Source of the DNA: Mediterranea massiliensis
Lineage (GTDB): Bacteria > Bacteroidota > Bacteroidia > Bacteroidales > Bacteroidaceae
Reading direction: 5' to 3'
Length of the DNA: 7,627 nt
NCBI GenBank assembly: GCA_958402075.1
Contig: CATXSD010000123.1
Location: 1-7,627 of the forward strand
Shown here: in pieces, positions 5,843-7,627 of the stretch
Layout: every line of letters begins with the position of its first letter
Numbering within the stretch: position 1 is the stretch's first letter
The notes under the pieces: model-generated
The model's database searches: none
What the model saw: the letters and a program-made list of their open reading frames with translations, nothing else
Told to the model about the DNA's origin: nothing
Made by a program: the position numbers and the translations under genes

Positions 5843-5991
5843 ATGAAAGCAAAATTGTTTTTTATGTATGTCTGCTTATGCAGTTTGCGTCAAACAGATT
5901 TGTAAGTTCCTCCGTGCAGCCGGAAGAACCGGTTGACGCTTTATTGCTGGAGAATGTGGAAGTGTTGGCGGGTAATCTTGAAATACCATAG
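5843..5991 (+). pseudogene. NVEALA-type small secreted peptide gene with a frameshift
   Basis: ATG 5843 starts MKAKLFFMYVCLCSL and stops after 20 residues. From about 5864 a second frame carries YVCLLMQFASNRFVSSSVQ and ends ENVEVLAGNLEIP at TAG 5989-5991. ENVEVLA is a close match to the NVEALA motif that names this family of short, exported Bacteroides peptides. One extra T in the T6 run at 5858-5863 would join the two parts into one 49-residue protein with a signal-peptide-like N-terminus. The stop lies only 7 bp before the propeller lipoprotein gene, the usual partner of NVEALA genes. The break may be a true mutation, a sequencing error in the homopolymer, or slippage; as written, the peptide is not made intact. 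The tail after the motif is shorter than I would expect for the family. Confidence 0.65.
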
Positions 5992-5998
5992 TAAATAA

Positions 5999-7183
5999 AT
6001 GATGCGCTTTATGAAAATGATTAATCGTTTTTTGTCGGTTTCTTGTTTATGTATAGGAATGATTGCTTGTACACAGATAAAGGATACAGGAAACGTGAAA
6101 GACAAGTGTGATATTATAGATTTGTCATTACGTCAGGAAGAAAATCTGATACGTCTTTCGGAGATTTCTGATTCGGTTCATTATATTCCTTTGGAGACTT
6201 CAGACTCTTGTTTGATAGGCTCTGTTGATAAATTGTTGAGGACTGATGATGGAAATTTTATCGTAGTGGATAAGGAGGTTGCTTCTTCGGTCTTATTGTT
6301 TGACTCCGAAGGGAACTTCCTCAATCGAATAGGCTGCCGGGGACAAGGCCAGTCTGAATATGTTATGATTGAAGATGTGGCTTATAGAGATGGTTGTATT
6401 TATGTATGGGACGGCATTCAGAAAAAAGTGATAAAGTATTTGGAGAATGGTACGTTTGTTGAAACATATCGATTTGATTATACTGCGTATTCTATGGAAT
6501 GTGTTGGAGAAAAGCAGTTTGCCTTCTGTTGTGACTATACTCCCAATCGCTCTTTGTATCGTGATGGCCAATATCCAAGTCTGATACTTTTCGATGCAGG
6601 AACTGATGAAGTGACTCCTTATTTGTATTTTGATGAGAAAACGAATAATACAGCTTATACATCTGTATTAAATAACTTGTATGGTGGAAACTTGGCGTTA
6701 CCATTGAATGATACAATTTATGAAGTGACTGGCGGTGGAGCATCAGCAAAGTATCTTTTGAGATATAACAAAAATTATTTGAGTAACAAGAATGCATACA
6801 TAGTAAAAAGCCAAACAGAAAAGATGACAGCTGATGATACTATGAAAGCAAGTATTGATGAAAAATTTCCTCAATTGATTTCTTATTTTTCATGTGACGG
6901 CCTCTCGCTTTTGTTCATGCGAATGGGTGGTTTTCTGTATTACGGCTTTTATTATCCGGATAGTGGCATTTATAAAGAGGCATCGGCGTGCGGCAAGTAT
7001 CCCGTGGTAAATGATGTGGATGGAAGTTTTCTGTTTTCTCCTCGTTGTGTGGATGGTAATAGGGTATATTGTCTTATAGAGCCTTCAGCACTTTCTACTA
7101 GAAGCAAATTACCTGTTGATGTAGAAATAGAAGATAATCCGATTTTAGCAGAAATATATATGAGGTATAACGATGAAGATTAA
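5999..7183 (+). CDS. 6-bladed beta-propeller lipoprotein
   Basis: The predicted protein has 394 residues. The N-terminus has a hydrophobic core ending CIGMIAC, with Cys24 as the likely lipidation site, so it should be anchored in a membrane facing the periplasm or surface. LSEISDSVHYIPLE (53-66) and FDSEGNFLNRIGCRGQGQ (101-118) are hallmark first-blade motifs of the 6-bladed propeller family abundant in Bacteroides; substrate or partner is unknown. ATG 5999, 6002, 6011 and 6017 are all possible starts and all keep the signal peptide; 5999 is closest to the upstream stop (7 bp). It probably shares a transcript with the NVEALA-type gene. Its AT-rich codon use differs sharply from the propeller gene at 2217, and the two share only fold-level motifs, so they are not recent duplicates. 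Its end overlaps a small downstream frame by 11 nt. Confidence 0.85.
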   Translation: MMRFMKMINRFLSVSCLCIGMIACTQIKDTGNVKDKCDIIDLSLRQEENLIRLSEISDSVHYIPLETSDSCLIGSVDKLLRTDDGNFIVVDKEVASSVLLFDSEGNFLNRIGCRGQGQSEYVMIEDVAYRDGCIYVWDGIQKKVIKYLENGTFVETYRFDYTAYSMECVGEKQFAFCCDYTPNRSLYRDGQYPSLILFDAGTDEVTPYLYFDEKTNNTAYTSVLNNLYGGNLALPLNDTIYEVTGGGASAKYLLRYNKNYLSNKNAYIVKSQTEKMTADDTMKASIDEKFPQLISYFSCDGLSLLFMRMGGFLYYGFYYPDSGIYKEASACGKYPVVNDVDGSFLFSPRCVDGNRVYCLIEPSALSTRSKLPVDVEIEDNPILAEIYMRYNDED

Positions 7184-7286
7184 TCGAAAAATAACAATTC
7201 TCTTCTTGTTATGCTTATTCGGTTTGGGCATATGCAACATAGACGAATCGGTTCTGCAATTTGCACTTATCGGAAAGTCTGTTTAG
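7173..7286 (+). CDS. Small hydrophobic peptide or decayed membrane-protein start
   Basis: ATG 7173 overlaps the end of the propeller gene in the sequence ATGAAGATTAA, a layout typical of translational coupling. It encodes 37 residues, MKINRKITILFLLCLFGLG and onward, with a basic start and a strong hydrophobic core like a signal anchor, ending IGKSV. The same frame continues past TAG 7284 as LWIAVCVFCMIAC, then TAA 7326, then RSIDEKPILPDGRK up to TGA 7371. This suggests a longer gene broken by two stops. I do not recognise the family. It could instead be an intact small peptide. Confidence 0.35.
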   Translation: MKINRKITILFLLCLFGLGICNIDESVLQFALIGKSV

Positions 7287-7469
7287 TTATGGATTGCAGT
7301 ATGTGTATTTTGTATGATTGCTTGCTAACGGAGTATTGATGAGAAGCCGATTTTGCCAGACGGGAGGAAATGATGATAGAAAAGAGAGGAATGAGTGGAA
7401 ACTGCTTGAGGTTAGGGGTATCGGCATTCCTGCTCATTCCCGTTGACATAAACAAAATGAATAGATATC
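7287..7469. other. Apparent gene debris and leader before the last lipoprotein
   Basis: No intact gene is seen. The frame of the small upstream peptide continues with stops to 7373. A 7388-7395/7433-7440 inverted repeat and an A-rich leader (GACATAAACAAAATGAATAG) precede the next ATG at 7470. No good TAnnTTTG promoter was found, so the following gene may depend on read-through from the operon upstream. Confidence 0.4.
7388..7440. repeat. 8-bp perfect inverted repeat with 37-nt loop
   Basis: GGAATGAG at 7388-7395 is the exact complement of CTCATTCC at 7433-7440. It ends 29 bp before the ATG at 7470. In RNA it would form a stem with a large loop. It has no T-tract, so its role is open and the pairing could be chance. 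Confidence 0.3.
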
Positions 7470-7541
7470 ATGAAAAAGAATTTTTTAAAGGTTGCTCTTG
7501 TAGCAGCCGTTGCCGCAATGGCAGGTTATGCCCATCAGACT
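7470..7541 (+). pseudogene. NVEALA-like leader segment fused to the next lipoprotein
   Basis: ATG 7470 encodes MKKNFLKVALVAAVAAMAGY and then AHQT, a signal peptide very like those at the start of NVEALA peptides. Instead of a mature peptide with the NVEALA motif and a stop, the frame runs straight into ATG 7542, where a second complete signal peptide begins. The mature part and stop codon appear lost by an in-frame deletion that also removed the intergenic gap. Translation may start at either ATG. Confidence 0.5.
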
Positions 7542-7627
7542 ATGAAAAAAGGTTTGTACATACTTTTGTGCAGTCTGCTGGTGGTATCCTGTTCTTTTCC
7601 TGAAAAGAAGGGAGAAGGACAGGAGGC
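7542..7627 (+). CDS. Lipoprotein N-terminus, 3' end outside window
   Basis: ATG 7542 begins MKKGLYILLCSLLVVSC, a complete lipoprotein signal peptide with lipobox LVVSC and Cys17, followed by a charged linker SFPEKKGEGQE. The frame is open to the end of the window. By analogy with the pair at 5843/5999, the likely product is another propeller lipoprotein (BF3164 or 6-bladed type), but none of its domain is visible. It is in frame with the upstream leader from 7470, so the annotated start may be placed 24 codons earlier. Confidence 0.6.
   Translation, partial: MKKGLYILLCSLLVVSCSFPEKKGEGQE

Noticed and set aside
7370..7603. 77-residue forward frame
   Set aside because: It runs out of frame across both signal peptides at 7470 and 7542 and has no coherent character of its own.

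Overview
The window looks like chromosomal DNA from a Bacteroidaceae-type gut bacterium (Bacteroides or a close relative). Three things point there. The carB fragment reads like Bacteroides CarB. The start sites have A-rich leaders instead of strong Shine-Dalgarno motifs, and one promoter fits the Bacteroidetes TTG/TAnnTTTG pattern. The accessory genes belong to families concentrated in this group: BF3164/6-bladed-propeller lipoproteins, NVEALA-type small secreted peptides, and VapE with a DUF3874-like tail. These family names come from memory of the motifs, not from a database search.

Layout. Positions 3-1415 hold the 3' part of carB, a housekeeping gene of pyrimidine and arginine synthesis. 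From 1416 to 2216 lies a non-coding repeat mosaic: two tandem copies of a 140-bp element closed by a long inverted arm, a second degenerate inverted repeat, and a 22-bp minisatellite of nine units. A GC-rich propeller lipoprotein follows (2217-3380). A second non-coding stretch (3381-3871) holds a 23-bp tandem array, a 21-bp tandem array and an 18-bp palindrome. A clear promoter then leads into a solitary VapE-type P-loop ATPase (3924-5384).

After about 5395 the base composition drops visibly to AT-rich. This part looks like a partly decayed cassette: the remains of a membrane-anchored winged-helix regulator (5448-5709), four TGTAAT/ATTACA half-sites in two mirrored pairs with 10-bp spacing (5719-5778), a frameshifted NVEALA-type peptide gene (5843-5991), an intact propeller lipoprotein 7 bp downstream (5999-7183), a small overlapping hydrophobic reading frame broken by stops (7173-7373), and a second NVEALA-like leader (7470-7541) fused in frame to the signal peptide of another lipoprotein that runs off the window (7542-7627).

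How the parts may work together is inference. The regulator remnant, half-sites, secreted peptide and surface or periplasmic propeller lipoprotein look like one regulated export module whose function is not known, repeated at least once and eroding by frameshift and deletion. VapE stands alone, with no integrase, primase or phage gene in view. No rRNA, tRNA, CRISPR array or complete insertion sequence was seen.
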